Shown here: piece after piece, positions 45,987 through 58,504 of the stretch | Numbering within the stretch: position 1 is the stretch's first letter | How the letters are laid out: each line of letters opens with the position of its first letter | Source: Saccharomycopsis fibuligera x Saccharomycopsis cf. fibuligera | Taxonomy: Eukaryota; Ascomycota; Saccharomycetes; Ascoideales; Saccharomycopsidaceae | Assembly (NCBI GenBank): GCA_001936135.1 | Contig: CP012811.1 | Location: 2,356,001 to 2,420,000, forward strand | Length of the DNA: 64,000 nucleotides | Direction: 5' to 3' | The notes under the pieces: model-generated | Database searches by the model: none | The model's input: the letters and a program-made list of their open reading frames with translations, nothing else | Told to the model about the DNA's origin: nothing | Position numbers and translations under genes: made by a program

Positions 45987-46850
45987 ATCAAGTTACTTGT
46001 GTTATTATAGTGAAGTGGTCTGATAAGAAGTGTAAAGGGAAAGACACAGCAAAATCAACTAGAATTAGATAAAACCTCAAATGTCACAAATCAACTGTCC
46101 AGCAAGCGCCCGCTAGATGGAGGAAGTGGCAGGCTATATATACAGCAATGGGGTCTGAGCTCCGCGGTTATACCCAAGATCCACAATCTCAGGCTGATAT
46201 TGTGCTGACATAATTCCGCATCCATGCTCCTGCAGCAAGGAAATTCAGGAACGCAGCCAGCCGCAACGTTAGGCGCTGCACTGCATCATCAGCAAATCTC
46301 CATGCAGGATGAGATTGATGGGCACAAACATTTGCAAACTCTGTTATGATTAATTCTTCGCTGTTGAACTTCAGCTGGCTGTTAAAAACTCTCTTATATT
46401 TTAGGCGGGGCTACAGAAAACCGCCCATCACATCACATCACCGCAAGTCTCGCTGACGATGACTAATGTTCACCGTTTCACTTTAGGGTTTTCCCATCTA
46501 TCTTTGATTTTCTAACCTCTGGTCTTCAAAAAAGAAATTGGCTTCCGGTGAATAGTGATGGATAGGCAACTAAGGCTAACTTAGGTTGGAAACTGGCAAT
46601 GCCCTGAGGAATCTTATTGCTGAAGTAGACATGTGGTTGTTTCGATTATTGAGCAGCAGCAACTCAAAATGCGTTACAAGACACTTAAACTTTGCATATT
46701 ACAAACCTTTCCCGATCATGGCATTTGCGGCTGGTAATGCCTTCCCCAGAAAACAGGAAACTAAAATTGAAAAAGTAAAGTTTGGCTATCTAGGTATGGC
46801 TGTTACAGGTCCGTTATTGCAACTAATTAGAGAAACACTAGCTCGATTTT

Positions 46851-46852
<2 letters not shown>

Positions 46853-46892
<40 letters not shown>
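46853..46892. repeat. 40-base poly-A run
   Basis: This is the longest uninterrupted homopolymer in the window. It lies in the desert upstream of the arrestin gene; frames crossing it read as poly-Lys and are artefacts. Confidence 0.97.
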
Positions 46893-46893
<1 letters not shown>

Positions 46894-47102
46894 AGCAAAA
46901 AAGCAGAAAAGTATCGTTCTAAATTATTTCCTAGCTATGGGAAATGATGATACTGTATTACACAGCCAGGCAAGCCTTTAACAAGCATTTTGTGAATAGC
47001 TATAACCAAAATGCGAGAATGATAAGTGATTATATGTGAATGGTAGCTTGCGATCTTTGAAGCACAGCGCAGTACAATTACTCACATATTCATGTTCTTT
47101 TT

Positions 47103-47205
47103 CCGGGCGGAATTTGGCACAATCTGGATCTTTCGGAACCGCACATCCGACTTCCGCGCACAGCACCGTGCCGGAGCAGCTGCAGATAGTAGGACACTAT
47201 ATAAA
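47103..47205 (+). promoter_or_regulatory. Orphan promoter-like block
   Basis: Seven CCG or CGG triplets fall between 47103 and 47173, followed by a canonical TATATAAA at 47198-47205. No substantial plus-strand gene follows. It could drive a non-coding RNA or be an upstream activating region of the arrestin gene. Confidence 0.35.
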
Positions 47206-48892
47206 GTACATACAGCAGGTTCGTAACAGTTCAAAGCTATAGCTGTACAAATTGCAACGCATAGCTGGGGCTAGACTAAGTATACTTACGATTGTTGTTT
47301 ACAGGGTACACCAAGCGGTTTTGATTTTTAATTGCGTCTTGCTTGCGGAAACAACAACTTTTTTTTTGTTCTGTTTGTTGATTAGTTTGTTTACTAATAG
47401 TTTCCTCTTTTGTTTTCACTTACAAATGAAAAATTGCTTGTGCTGTTGGAGAATCAGATCAGGTATTTCTGATCTTTTTTCCTTGTTCAGTATTTTCCTC
47501 TCATTCGATGGAGCTTAGCCCCTTTTTGCTTTTTCACTTCATTTGACTTAATCATTTGTTCATGTTGCCAAGGTGCCGGGATTCCATCGCCATCATAAGC
47601 TCTAGTGTTGCGTGGAGAGCAATATACTCGTCTCGGTCTATTATTAGTATTCGCAGGGCTGTTGAAGGTTCCGTCGCCGGATACCGCCCCGAGGACGCCA
47701 GGATATAGCTGCTGCTTTATAAAGAGTTTGTGGCCAGGCGCAGTAATTGTCTACATGAGAAAAGGAAAAATGGAAATATGCTTCCGCGGTGATTGCCATG
47801 GCCTGTTTAAAAAACAATTTTTAGTAAGATCTATTTATTTTCCCATCTGTTCCATTAGTGCTATTAAACATACAAGTCATAATTGCAATTGGACAATTGC
47901 TGTATATAGACAAAGAGTAGAAAGTATTATGTGCCAATTAACTTAACTAAGCTGCTCATTAATTACTTCCACCCTACTTATGTTTGTATCGACTATTGCA
48001 TGATGGTTCGCGCTTCAACAAATTAATTCTTTCACAGTCTAGCCGTCCCATCTCTGATTTTGGTTTTCTATGTAGAACTTGACCACGTTAAATTTCACCC
48101 ACCGTATCGCCTTCATAAGCCAGAGCAGATCTCTATTATTTTCCAGAGTTTTTGCGGACTGCATTATTTTCATGTGCCGGTCGGTGCAGTTTTCCGGCCT
48201 GTGCTTTGTTGTGATTGATTGATCAATTTGCAGTGTGCTGCTAATATCTATAGCGAATGAGCTAGGTAGACTGGACTTATGCTGGCGTGATGAGCTTGGG
48301 CTAATAATCTATTGTCAATCCTGCACAGATTGTTATACTCGTGTGTATTATTATTATACTATGTATATTCCGTACGCTTAGTACATTATCATATTATAGT
48401 TTAATTTTATGGTTCTTGCTATTATACCTGACCCCCACAATAATAATCCTCAAATTTTTTTTTTTTTTTTGAAGAAAACACTATGTGAACATCAGCAATT
48501 ACAATTGTCTCTCTCCGCAGCAATTAGAGAAAAAGAATCTTCATAATATGCCTGGAATCTATCAAGAGTTTTTGAGCAACAATAGAAGATTTTCTTTTTT
48601 TTTTGTTTTTTTTATTTTTTTTGCAACTCCGCCATTTTCACAAAAGCAACAAAATAAGCTTTCAGACACAATCTACTTACGTCAACGAATGAAATTTCAA
48701 AAATTCGATAAATTTTTCAAAAAATCTACATAATGTCACATATTCACAGACAAGCAATAAATAAAAATAAAAGCACATGAACTAATAATATGGTCTAAGT
48801 GTCTTTATTAGTATTTCGTAAAAAAAAAAAAAATAAACAGGAATTTTTTTTTTATAGAAATAAAAAGTTTTTTTTAGTTACATGGGAAGGGT

Positions 48893-50176
<1,284 letters not shown>

Positions 50177-50330
50177 TCAGGTTGTGTATAGTATAGAAAT
50201 GCAATAGAATTTATAGAATGCAATAAAATTTAATAATAAATCCGGAAAAAACAATGATACTGACCTTGGTATAACTGGGTATTTATCGATGTATAAATAG
50301 TACCTCCAACTTTCAATTTCTCACTGGCAA

Positions 50331-50363
<33 letters not shown>

Positions 50364-50429
50364 GTCGTTGTCTAGCTAGCATCGACCGATGGCATGATGG
50401 ATGAGCAATTCCTGCAGGGCCACTGACAG

Positions 50430-50436
50430 TGACTCA
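50430..50436. promoter_or_regulatory. Gcn4 binding site
   Basis: TGACTCA is the consensus general-amino-acid-control element. It lies 404 bp upstream of the ARO4 ATG, consistent with the known Gcn4 control of aromatic biosynthesis genes. Confidence 0.7.
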
Positions 50437-50446
50437 TGGGAGCGGG

Positions 50447-50452
50447 CACGTG
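50447..50452. promoter_or_regulatory. CACGTG E-box
   Basis: This palindromic CACGTG, the Cbf1/bHLH site, lies one turn and a half from the Gcn4 element. The pairing suggests combined control of ARO4. Confidence 0.5.
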
Positions 50453-51077
50453 GCGCGTAATATTGCTAAGTAATTAGCTAAGTCTAGATACACTAGCTGA
50501 CTAAAAACTAATGTAGGGTAAATACTTCTTCCCTTTTTTACTGGTTTTAAATGCATTTGGAGGCACATTAACGCACATGACAACCGTTTTCAGCCAAGTT
50601 TCCAAAGATTCTTGTGCTTTTCCCCTTTGCAGCTGAAAAATCGCTTGAAAAAATTCATTTTGACCGGCGTTTTCTGGCAGGTGTTTTTAGCGGTTTAGAG
50701 GAAATTTAGATGAGGGTAACTATTATCTACGCCATTCTGCATTCACACACGCGGAGGCGCTGCAGTTCGCTTTGCTGCAGCTTTCCTCTGCTTGCTATGG
50801 AGAGCTATTTTGGATTCGAGACTTTTGTGATTTTACTAATAAGTTTGATTTTCGTTGACATTAGTGATATTGGTGACATTTGTAATGAAGCTGTGGTCTG
50901 TCAATCACGGATTCCAGGCCATATTTAGGGCTTGCGCCTCTGATACAAGATGTTTGATGTTTTCATATAGAAAACTACACTACAAAGCTAACGACAACAT
51001 TTTTTTCTTGAGCACTTAACAACCAACGTCTTAAATTTCGGACAGGATTTCTATGTATAAACAACGCTTTAAATTTT

Positions 51078-52748
51078 CTACACCTTCAAGGCCTCATCAA
51101 CAATTTCTGCCAACAAAAGAGCAGATTCTTCTTGCCAGCGTGGAGTCACCACCTGGATACCCACTGGAGTCCCATGTTGTTCTTCAGCATTATAGTATTT
51201 GGCAATTTTGTTCTCCTGAACATTTGCATATTTTTGCCCTTTATCATCCACGTCAATTGTCTTGTCTGCCTTCAATACCGGTACCACCACCACTGAATAA
51301 TCAAGAGTATTAAACTGTGCAGTATACTCCCCAATAAACTCCCCTACATCAGCAGTCTTGAATGAAGGAACATCAAAAACTGGAGCAATCAACCCGTCTA
51401 CCGGTTTACCATCACTTGTCAATTTTTTTGTTTCTTCAAACCAGTACTTGTCTACTTTTTGTTGAACGGTATATTTCTTCTTTGCTTGTTCCCAATGTTC
51501 ATGAATATGTTGGATTCCTTCTGGCATCGCATCGGCAAATCCTCCAGCAAGTGACAATATCTCTGGAATCAAGGGTTCGTTGTCTAATTTACAAATATCA
51601 ACCACTTCTTTGTAGCCATCCGCCGCATAAACTTCAATGGCAACTTGAGTCAACTCTGTACTGGACACCGGTGGATTCCATTCAACAATTTCATGGCCTT
51701 GAGATTTAAGCTTGCTTACAGTGGTTTCCACCGCTCTTGCTACTGGAGGGGCAGGATGTGCCACACCGTTCCATCTCATCACTGCAAACTTCTTCTTTGT
51801 TTTCTTGTCATTAGTGTTATCCTCGTTCCAGAAAGATTCACGCCACTCAATTGGTGGCACTTTAGGATCCAAAAGCCATGGCTTGGCATCAATAAGCAAC
51901 TTGGCCACGTATTTCAAATCCAGCAAATCTGGTGCCATTGGTCCCACCACTGACGAAAGCACTGGTTGATGAGCAAATGAGTTGGTCAAGTTTAAGTAGG
52001 GAAATCTTGAAGTTGATCCCTTAAGACCGTATATCCCTTGAAATGACGAAGGAACCCTAATTGATCCGCCAATATCAGTACCGAACCCCAATGGTGCTCC
52101 GTATGCACCCACCAATGCCCCTTCACCGCCACTGGAGCCACCGCAGGAAAGTTTGCGATTCAATGAATTAACAGTCTCACCGTATATTAACGATGTTGTA
52201 GTAAATGCCATCATTGCTGGTGGAGTGGTAGTCTTGACGTAGAATATAGCACCCATGTTTTGAAGCAATACTGCAAGAGCAGCTACTTCATTTTCCTGTT
52301 TTGGATGATTAGCAAGGGAAACAAATCCCATTGCAGAATCAAGTCCTTCCAAATTAACTTGATCCTTCAAGGAAACTGGTATTCCGTGTAAAGGGCCGCT
52401 AAGTTTATGATGTTTGGCATAATATTCATCAAGCTGTTTAGCCCGTTCAAGGGCTTGATCAATAAAAATTTCCGAACAGCAGTTTGTGAGTTGATGAAGC
52501 AACGCTGCCCGATGAGCAAAGACCAAAGTGACTTCGTATGCAGTCAATTCACCAGATTCAAGCTGTTTGAGTAGCTTCTGGACTGTAGTGTGGGCAATTG
52601 TAGTTTCTTTTGCCGGAAGAATACGATCCAAATATTCTGAAGCGTTAGGTTCTTCCTCGGGGGATGGCACCGATGGAAGAAGCCATTCTTTTGGAATGGC
52701 ATCGAATACTGATTGCCTTTTGGCCTTAGCCGCTTCTTGCCAAGTCAT
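51078..52748 (-). CDS. Acetamidase-type amidase
   Basis: This 556-residue amidase-signature enzyme hydrolyses small or aryl amides to acid and ammonia and is related to Aspergillus AmdS and yeast Amd2. The start MTWQEAAKAKRQSVFDAIPKEW parallels the AmdS N-terminus, supporting the ATG at 52748; the frame above begins at a TTG. The catalytic triad is intact: Lys128 in SLKDQ, Ser205 in GGSSGGEGAL and nucleophile Ser229 in DIGGSIR, with spacing like FAAH. A TATA box (TATAAATA) lies near 52850 and a CCAAT near 52883. It is likely cytosolic and used to obtain nitrogen or acetate from amides, which would suit a neighbourhood with two acetyl-CoA synthetase genes (inference). Confidence 0.92.
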   Translation of the reverse strand: MTWQEAAKAKRQSVFDAIPKEWLLPSVPSPEEEPNASEYLDRILPAKETTIAHTTVQKLLKQLESGELTAYEVTLVFAHRAALLHQLTNCCSEIFIDQALERAKQLDEYYAKHHKLSGPLHGIPVSLKDQVNLEGLDSAMGFVSLANHPKQENEVAALAVLLQNMGAIFYVKTTTPPAMMAFTTTSLIYGETVNSLNRKLSCGGSSGGEGALVGAYGAPLGFGTDIGGSIRVPSSFQGIYGLKGSTSRFPYLNLTNSFAHQPVLSSVVGPMAPDLLDLKYVAKLLIDAKPWLLDPKVPPIEWRESFWNEDNTNDKKTKKKFAVMRWNGVAHPAPPVARAVETTVSKLKSQGHEIVEWNPPVSSTELTQVAIEVYAADGYKEVVDICKLDNEPLIPEILSLAGGFADAMPEGIQHIHEHWEQAKKKYTVQQKVDKYWFEETKKLTSDGKPVDGLIAPVFDVPSFKTADVGEFIGEYTAQFNTLDYSVVVVPVLKADKTIDVDDKGQKYANVQENKIAKYYNAEEQHGTPVGIQVVTPRWQEESALLLAEIVDEALKV

Positions 52749-54462
52749 TGTTGAATTCTTCAAAGTGTATTTATGGCTGCTGGTTTAGTGTTTTAAAGAA
52801 GAAAGATTACTAAACGAATATTGAATGCAAATCAGGGCAGAGGCTGGGTATAAATAGCAACTCTGTTATCGCGGAGTCTCGTGAACCAATCAGGGAGCGA
52901 GCGGGCAGGCTGCAGAGCGGGATTGGGTTCCTGTTCTCATCCATCAATCCTCAGCCTATCGTTTTCCCAATAAAACACCACAGATCCACGCTAACTGAAC
53001 ACCTTTCGTGTCACAGTAAAAAAAAAAAAAAAAATATGAATACTTTGACTTTGGCCATTTTTTTTTATTTTTTTTTATCTTTGCAGTGGTAGTATTCATT
53101 ACTCCACAAATGTCCAAATCATGCTATTATTTCCCGCTCCCCGCTGGCATGTCTTTCATTATCGCTTTGCTTTATCTCGCCGCTATTGGGGCTTGATTAA
53201 CCTATGTCGCAGCGGCAATTTCGGCCAAAAATGATAGATTGACACGTATACCGAATTTTATTGTCTGGCAAATGATTTGCTGATTCAGGTTTGTTGATTG
53301 GGTCAATTGAGCCAAGCGAAGTAAACCCCATCTTTGGTTGTATTTTTTTTTTTTTTTTTTTTTTTTATTTTTTATTTATAAAACTAGTGAAGGCTCGCCA
53401 CACAATATCGACTGTTTGCCGAAAGCCAACTTTTGCAGCATTACACATGCCAGAGATGGTTTCCTGTTCAATCCTCAAAGCAACCGAAAGGATTTAAATT
53501 TGGGATGCTCCGCTTACGTAGTGAGTATCGTTGTTGTCAAGAGTAGTGGCGGGTTCACGAACAAAGCACACATCCCTTTGGGTGTTAAATAAAGTATTTT
53601 GACAAAAGAAAAAAAAAAATGCGTAACCGCTTGGAACTGGCCCACAAAAGAGCTGAACCAAATAAAAGTCTTTCAAGAAAAGTGGCAAAAATCGAACCAA
53701 CAGTGTCTAAATAATCTTTTGGGCTGTTTCACGTTTTTGGTAATGATAACCTCGCGCAGGGAGGCCACGGCAGTATTTGAAAGGACAGAACGTAGTAGGG
53801 ATACCTGTATTTGTTTCAAGGACCAGTTGATAAATCAGTGAATGTGCTTTGCCGAGCGCATGCATGTCAAAGAATCTCAAGGAAAAATGAAACAAATTGA
53901 CGCACCAAAATGCCACTCAAATGGAAGTGACCAAAGGAGAGAATAATATTTCTTCGCCGAATCTCAACGCAAAACACCATTTGAGTTTTTTATGCTCTCA
54001 GTACACAAGTATGGAATCACGTTAGACGGTAACAATATCGTGGAATATCTTTCTGTGTGGCGTTTGAGAATTATCGAGCGCAGACAGGCGCATACTCCGT
54101 ACCACTCAGAAGGACAATTTTCAACATGAATATTATAAAGCTTAGATAATATTTGCGGTCATCATAATGGTCAAATTGCCGTGGGAAATTAAATCCAAAT
54201 GTACAAATATATGTATCTCCAATGCCACAATTTTTGAAAATAGGCTCGAACAATTGACGGCGCTTCTTTTTATTTTTTTAAGTGGCGGCCGGTTTTTTTT
54301 GTTGTGTCAAGTATGATGCTCAGTAAAAGCATATAAAGTGCCCTGGGATGCTCTCTGTGCAACTTTCTCAAGACTCAGTTATTAATCTTCACGGAGCATC
54401 ATTATCCAATTCCTTTTTTGAAAGCTGAGACCACAAGAGCAAGGAGTAGGGCTATTGCTAAA
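52749..54462. other. Divergent intergenic 1.7 kb
   Basis: This region separates the divergent amidase and subtilase genes and should contain both promoters. A TATA-like element lies near 52850 for the amidase and TATAAA near 54333 for the protease. Poly-A/T blocks occur around 53020 and 53341-53366. Frames across these blocks look like chance. Confidence 0.55.
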
Positions 54463-55184
54463 ATGAAGTTGTATGCTTTTATTCTATTTTCATTTACAAT
54501 CACCAAGATTGCTGAGTCTTTAGTGATCCCACAAGTATCGGCCCCATCTTTTAGAAAACGGGACGTTTCCGCCATATCATTACAAAACAGACTAGGTCAA
54601 ACGCAAAATACCAACAGTGCGCAAAATCAGCAGAAAACATCCAGCAACAATGAAGTCCAATTGTTGGTTCCCAAAAACAGTGTGCCGTACAAGTACATTG
54701 TTGTCTTGAAGAACGATTTAACTGGAACCCAACTTTCACGACACAAGCAATGGGTCACTAATCAACAAACGAATGCTGGTAAAGCATTGTTGGCCAAGCA
54801 GCCACATCATGAGTTTTTCAACTTGACTGCAGCCCGTGGGGTGGCTCGTGCTGGTGGCATCAGTTACAACTATAATATAACTGGTTATTTCAGTGGATAT
54901 TCTGGCTATTTCTTGAGTGGTACCATTGATAAATTGAAGCATAACAAAGATGTCAGATATATTGAGCAAGTGGCAAAGGTGAAACCGTATGCTATCAAGC
55001 AACAAAAAAACGCACCATGGAATTTGGCACGAATTTCCACTGCGCAGCAGCAGCAGCAGCAGAATCATCAAGGCCAGACATATTCTACATTTACCTACGA
55101 TGACGAAGGCGGTAGCGGGGTTGCTGTTCACGTCTTGGATTCTGGTATTGATATTGGTCACAAAGATTTTAGCGGTGGTCTGGG

Positions 55185-55218
<34 letters not shown>

Positions 55219-56049
55219 GCCCTGTATGTGTTTACAATGGCCGGAAATGATAACATTGATTACGATGGCCATGGGACCTTCGTTGCTGGTGTCATTGGAT
55301 CCAGCAAATATGGCGTTGCCAAGAAGGCGGCTCTCCAGTCGTATAAAGTTTGGCAGGATGATGAAATAGCATCAGATTCAGTGATTGCCGCACTCAGCTC
55401 GTCCTACTTTGAGCATAATTTCAAAGGACATACTCGCAAAGGCACGGTATTGAATTTTGCCGATGGTATTGAATTGGAACTGGAAGGGCCTGCAATGTGG
55501 GCTGAAAACGAGCTCTTTGAGTTGCTTGTTGAGTCGGGGGTCCATGTTGTTACTGCTGCCGGTAATGAGAATCGCAACGCCTCGTCGGTGTTTCCAGCTT
55601 GTAAATGGAATGTTATTACCGTGGGTGCTTCCAACCGTAATAACGGCAGATGGCTTTGGGATGACGAGACTGGCTCGAATTACGGTGCAGATGTTGACGT
55701 TTTTGCGCCAGGAGAGGATATAGAATCAACGGAAATGAGACATCCAGATGCGCAGAAACGTGCAGCGGCTGATGATGATGGCGACGATTATCGTGATGAG
55801 CGCAGCGGGACTTCAGCGGCAACCGCCCATGTTTCTGGCTTGGTGGCTTACTTTTTGTCACTTTTGCCAGCCAGTGATTCGAGTTTTGCTACCCATCGAA
55901 GAGTGAACCCGCACTTAATGAAGCAATTTATTAGAAGATTCAGTATTGAGGATGTTTTACATGCTGACAGTTTACGAGGATCATCGAATTTGCTTGCTTA
56001 CAACGGAGGAAGCGAGCCTTTAAATTTTTGGTATAGTGTTAATTTGTGA
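54463..56049 (+). CDS. Subtilisin-family (S8) secreted protease
   Basis: This proteinase K/cerevisin-type serine protease has 528 residues. It has a signal peptide (about 1-20), an I9-type inhibitor propeptide with YKYIVVLKNDLTGTQLSRHKQWV (77-99), then the catalytic domain. The triad is Asp226 in VLDSGID, His270 in YDGHGTFVAG and Ser451 in RSGTSAATAH. The oxyanion Asn is Asn368 in AAGNEN. The usual GTSMATPH reads GTSAATAH here, losing the conserved Pro. Two low-complexity runs, Gln (195-200) and Ser (242-251, encoded by AGC repeats), interrupt surface loops. The frame begins at a TTG (54418), so the ATG at 54463 is chosen. It may be vacuolar like Prb1 or secreted; no vacuolar signal is evident. 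Confidence 0.92.
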
Positions 56050-56083
56050 TATAAATAGTAATTAGACTGTATAACATGAAGAG

Positions 56084-56114
<31 letters not shown>

Positions 56115-56238
56115 GAAAAACATGGATCTACATTTGCATTTTTGTCAGATTTGTGGATACCCAAGTTCCAAAAACGTATACATTGCAATAGACGTGAAGA
56201 ATAAAATCAGAAAGGGAATGAAAACTCGCCACAAACTA
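56050..56238. terminator. Convergent terminator region
   Basis: The short gap between the protease and ACS 3' ends contains a T run of about 26 bases (56089-56114). It probably serves termination of both genes. Confidence 0.5.
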
Positions 56239-58395
56239 TTAGTCTCTAAAGCTCAAGTCCCGGTTAACAATCTCAATCAAACTTTGCACTGCATCCGGAT
56301 TGCTCAACGTGCTAATGTCCCCCAACTCTTTCTCTTCGCCATTCAAGACTTTCCGCAAGATACGCCTCATGATTTTCCCGCTTCTGGTCTTTGGCAAGTC
56401 GTCTACAATGAAAATCACCTTTGGAGCAGCAAACGGCCCGATTTCTTTACGGACGGTTAGCCTAAGGGTTGTTTTGACGTCATTTAGCCACTGTTTGCGA
56501 TCCTGGGCATTTTGCTTTTGGCCGTCGCTGGCAAGCTTGAGGTCTTCTCTAAGCGATACAAAGGCAGCAATCGCTTGGCCCATTAGCGAGTGATTATAGC
56601 CAACAACGGCATTCTCTGCGACCAAGCCATGTTCCAAAATCACACCTTCAATTTCTGCCGTGGATAATCGGTGGCCGGAAACATTGACGACATCATCGAC
56701 TCTGCCCAAGATCCAAACGAATCCTTTGTTGTCACCGTTGACCTCAATGGCGGCGCCATCGCCGGTAAAGAAGTACCCGGGATATGGTTTGAAGTACGTT
56801 TCCAAGTACCGTTGGTGGTCTCCCCAGATGCCTCTTGTCAAACTAGGAAATGGCTGTTTAAATGCCAAAACCCCTTGAATTATCCCCGAACCGGCGGCAT
56901 TGTCGTTGTCGTTGTCGTCGTTGTCGTCAGCAGCGCCAGCAGCGCCAGCAGCGCCAGCAGCAGGCCCAATCTCCTTCCCAGTGACCGGATCCAAGATCGC
57001 TAGATCCACTCCAAAGAACGGCAACGAAACACTCCCTGGCTTCATCTCCGTTGCCCCAGCACAAGCCGCAATCATCGGCCCGCCATTTTCGGTCTGCCAG
57101 AACGTATCCTGCACCGTGCATCGCTCGCGCCCCACTACAGAGTAGTACCACTCCCACACCTCGGGGGCACACGGCTCGCCAACGACGCCCAAGCTTCTCA
57201 AGCTCAGCAAGTCGTACTTCTTCACATGCTGGTCGCCGGCCCGTTTCAACAACCGTAGCGCAGTTGGCGCAATGTAGAAGATGTTGCAGCGGTGGGCGTC
57301 GACAATGTCCCAGAACCTGCCTGGGTGAGGGTATGTCGGGGTGCCTTCGTAAACCACCGTCGTGGCCCCGGCAAGCAACGGAGCGTAGCAGACATAGGTG
57401 TGTCCCGCGACCCAGCCGATATCAGCAGCGGTGAAGACGGTGTCGTTGGGGTTCATGTCAAACACGTACTTTGCGGTCAAGAGAGCGTGGAGCAAGTAGC
57501 CTGCGGTGCTGTGGATTAGTCCCTTGGGCTTGCCCGTGCTGCCGGAGGTGTAGAGCAAGAACAAAATGTCTTCGGCATTCACTGGGGTTGCCGGGCAGTA
57601 CGGCTTGAACTTGTTGATTTCGTCGTGGTACCACAAGTCTCCCCTCGAGGCATCAAAGGGGGCCATCTCGTTACCGGTGCGCTTCACGACAATCACATTT
57701 TTGACAGTGTCGCCAGTTTGCGTTAGCGCCTCGTCGACAATCCGCTTAGTTTCGATGGTCTTCCCGCCGCGTTTGGATTGGTCGGTGGTGATGACGAGTT
57801 TGGACTTGGCGTCGTTTATACGGTCCCGGAGCGCGCTGCTGCTGAAGCCGGCAAACACCACTGAGTGGATGGCGCCGATGCGGACAATGGCCAAAATGGT
57901 GATGATAGCTTCGGGAATCATTGGCAAGTAAACGGCAACGGTGTCGCCCTTCTTGACGCCCAAGCTGGTTAGGACTTGGGCCAACTGGCACACCTTGCTC
58001 AACAATTCACCATAAGTGATGATTTGGGTCTTTTTGGCGGTGGGGTCCAGTAACGACAATGACGGTTCGTCGGGTTCGTAAATGATGGCAGGTTTGTCTG
58101 GATTGGCAATAGCATGACGATCCACACAGTTATAGCAGGCGTTCAACTCGCCCTCAAGGAACCACGAGGTGTTGAAGCCCTGTGGCGGATACTTGACAGT
58201 TTGGAAGTCTTTGAACCAGGACAACTCTTTTCTTGCTTGTTGGCCAAAAAAGGCAGTTGGGTCGGTGATGGACTGGTGGTAGAGTTTTTCGTATTCTTCG
58301 AAAGACTGCAAGTTTGGTTTGCTTGGGTGTCTTTTGTGCCATTCTTTTGGGACGCCTATTGTTGGCGCGTTGCTAATGAGGTCGTGATGTGACAT
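56239..58395 (-). CDS. Acetyl-CoA synthetase paralogue with altered pocket
   Basis: This AMP-forming acetate (acyl)-CoA ligase has 718 residues from the ATG at 58395. Adenylation motifs are intact ([11 protein letters not shown] at 282-292, the [20 protein letters not shown] hinge, catalytic Lys in [11 protein letters not shown]). The pocket sequence reads GWVAGHTY with Ala330 where acetyl-CoA synthetases, including the paralogue at 61199, have Thr. [10 protein letters not shown] replaces [11 protein letters not shown] low-complexity Ala-Gly/Asp-Asn insertion sits at about 478-503. Several segments are identical in DNA to the inverted paralogue, while the middle (about 57.0-57.5 kb) is conspicuously GC-rich. 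It may be the Acs1-type isozyme or an enzyme with wider acyl specificity. A 23-codon upstream extension starts only with GTG and is not used. Confidence 0.92.
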   Translation of the reverse strand: MSHHDLISNAPTIGVPKEWHKRHPSKPNLQSFEEYEKLYHQSITDPTAFFGQQARKELSWFKDFQTVKYPPQGFNTSWFLEGELNACYNCVDRHAIANPDKPAIIYEPDEPSLSLLDPTAKKTQIITYGELLSKVCQLAQVLTSLGVKKGDTVAVYLPMIPEAIITILAIVRIGAIHSVVFAGFSSSALRDRINDAKSKLVITTDQSKRGGKTIETKRIVDEALTQTGDTVKNVIVVKRTGNEMAPFDASRGDLWYHDEINKFKPYCPATPVNAEDILFLLYTSGSTGKPKGLIHSTAGYLLHALLTAKYVFDMNPNDTVFTAADIGWVAGHTYVCYAPLLAGATTVVYEGTPTYPHPGRFWDIVDAHRCNIFYIAPTALRLLKRAGDQHVKKYDLLSLRSLGVVGEPCAPEVWEWYYSVVGRERCTVQDTFWQTENGGPMIAACAGATEMKPGSVSLPFFGVDLAILDPVTGKEIGPAAGAAGAAGAADDNDDNDNDNAAGSGIIQGVLAFKQPFPSLTRGIWGDHQRYLETYFKPYPGYFFTGDGAAIEVNGDNKGFVWILGRVDDVVNVSGHRLSTAEIEGVILEHGLVAENAVVGYNHSLMGQAIAAFVSLREDLKLASDGQKQNAQDRKQWLNDVKTTLRLTVRKEIGPFAAPKVIFIVDDLPKTRSGKIMRRILRKVLNGEEKELGDISTLSNPDAVQSLIEIVNRDLSFRD

Positions 58396-58478
58396 GTTGT
58401 TGGGGACTCTCTGGTGCGTGGAAAAAGCTGCACAACCAAATATTACAAAGTTGGTAATAGCCACCTAGCTACCCAGCT

Positions 58479-58504
58479 ACATACATACATACATACATAC
58501 ATAC
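58479..58504. repeat. (CATA)n microsatellite
   Basis: About six tandem CATA units lie some 85-110 bp upstream of the minus-strand ACS start codon. Confidence 0.95.

Larger units (their letters stand above)
45987..48892. other. 2.9-kb gene desert
   Basis: The region upstream of the arrestin gene and downstream of ARO4 has no recognisable gene. It contains a 40-base A run (46853-46892) and an orphan promoter-like block with CCG/CGG triplets and a TATA box near 47103-47205. A T-rich stretch lies near 48450-48620. Length suggests a complex promoter for the arrestin gene or unannotated transcripts. Confidence 0.55.

Noticed and set aside
46586-46981. 131-codon frame upstream of the arrestin gene
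   Set aside because: It runs through the 40-base A run (poly-Lys), has no family likeness and looks like chance.
46978-47166. Cys-bearing 62-codon minus-strand frame
   Set aside because: It starts only at GTG, matches no known Cys motif and overlaps an orphan promoter-like block.
39788-48892. Centromere in the gene-poor region
   Set aside because: The deserts are interrupted by an intact arrestin gene and I could not find long inverted repeats or a point-centromere CDEI-CDEIII pattern.
54736-55272. 178-codon minus-strand frame opposite the subtilase
   Set aside because: It is a shadow of the protease gene, kept open by its AGC repeat (poly-Ala on the other strand).
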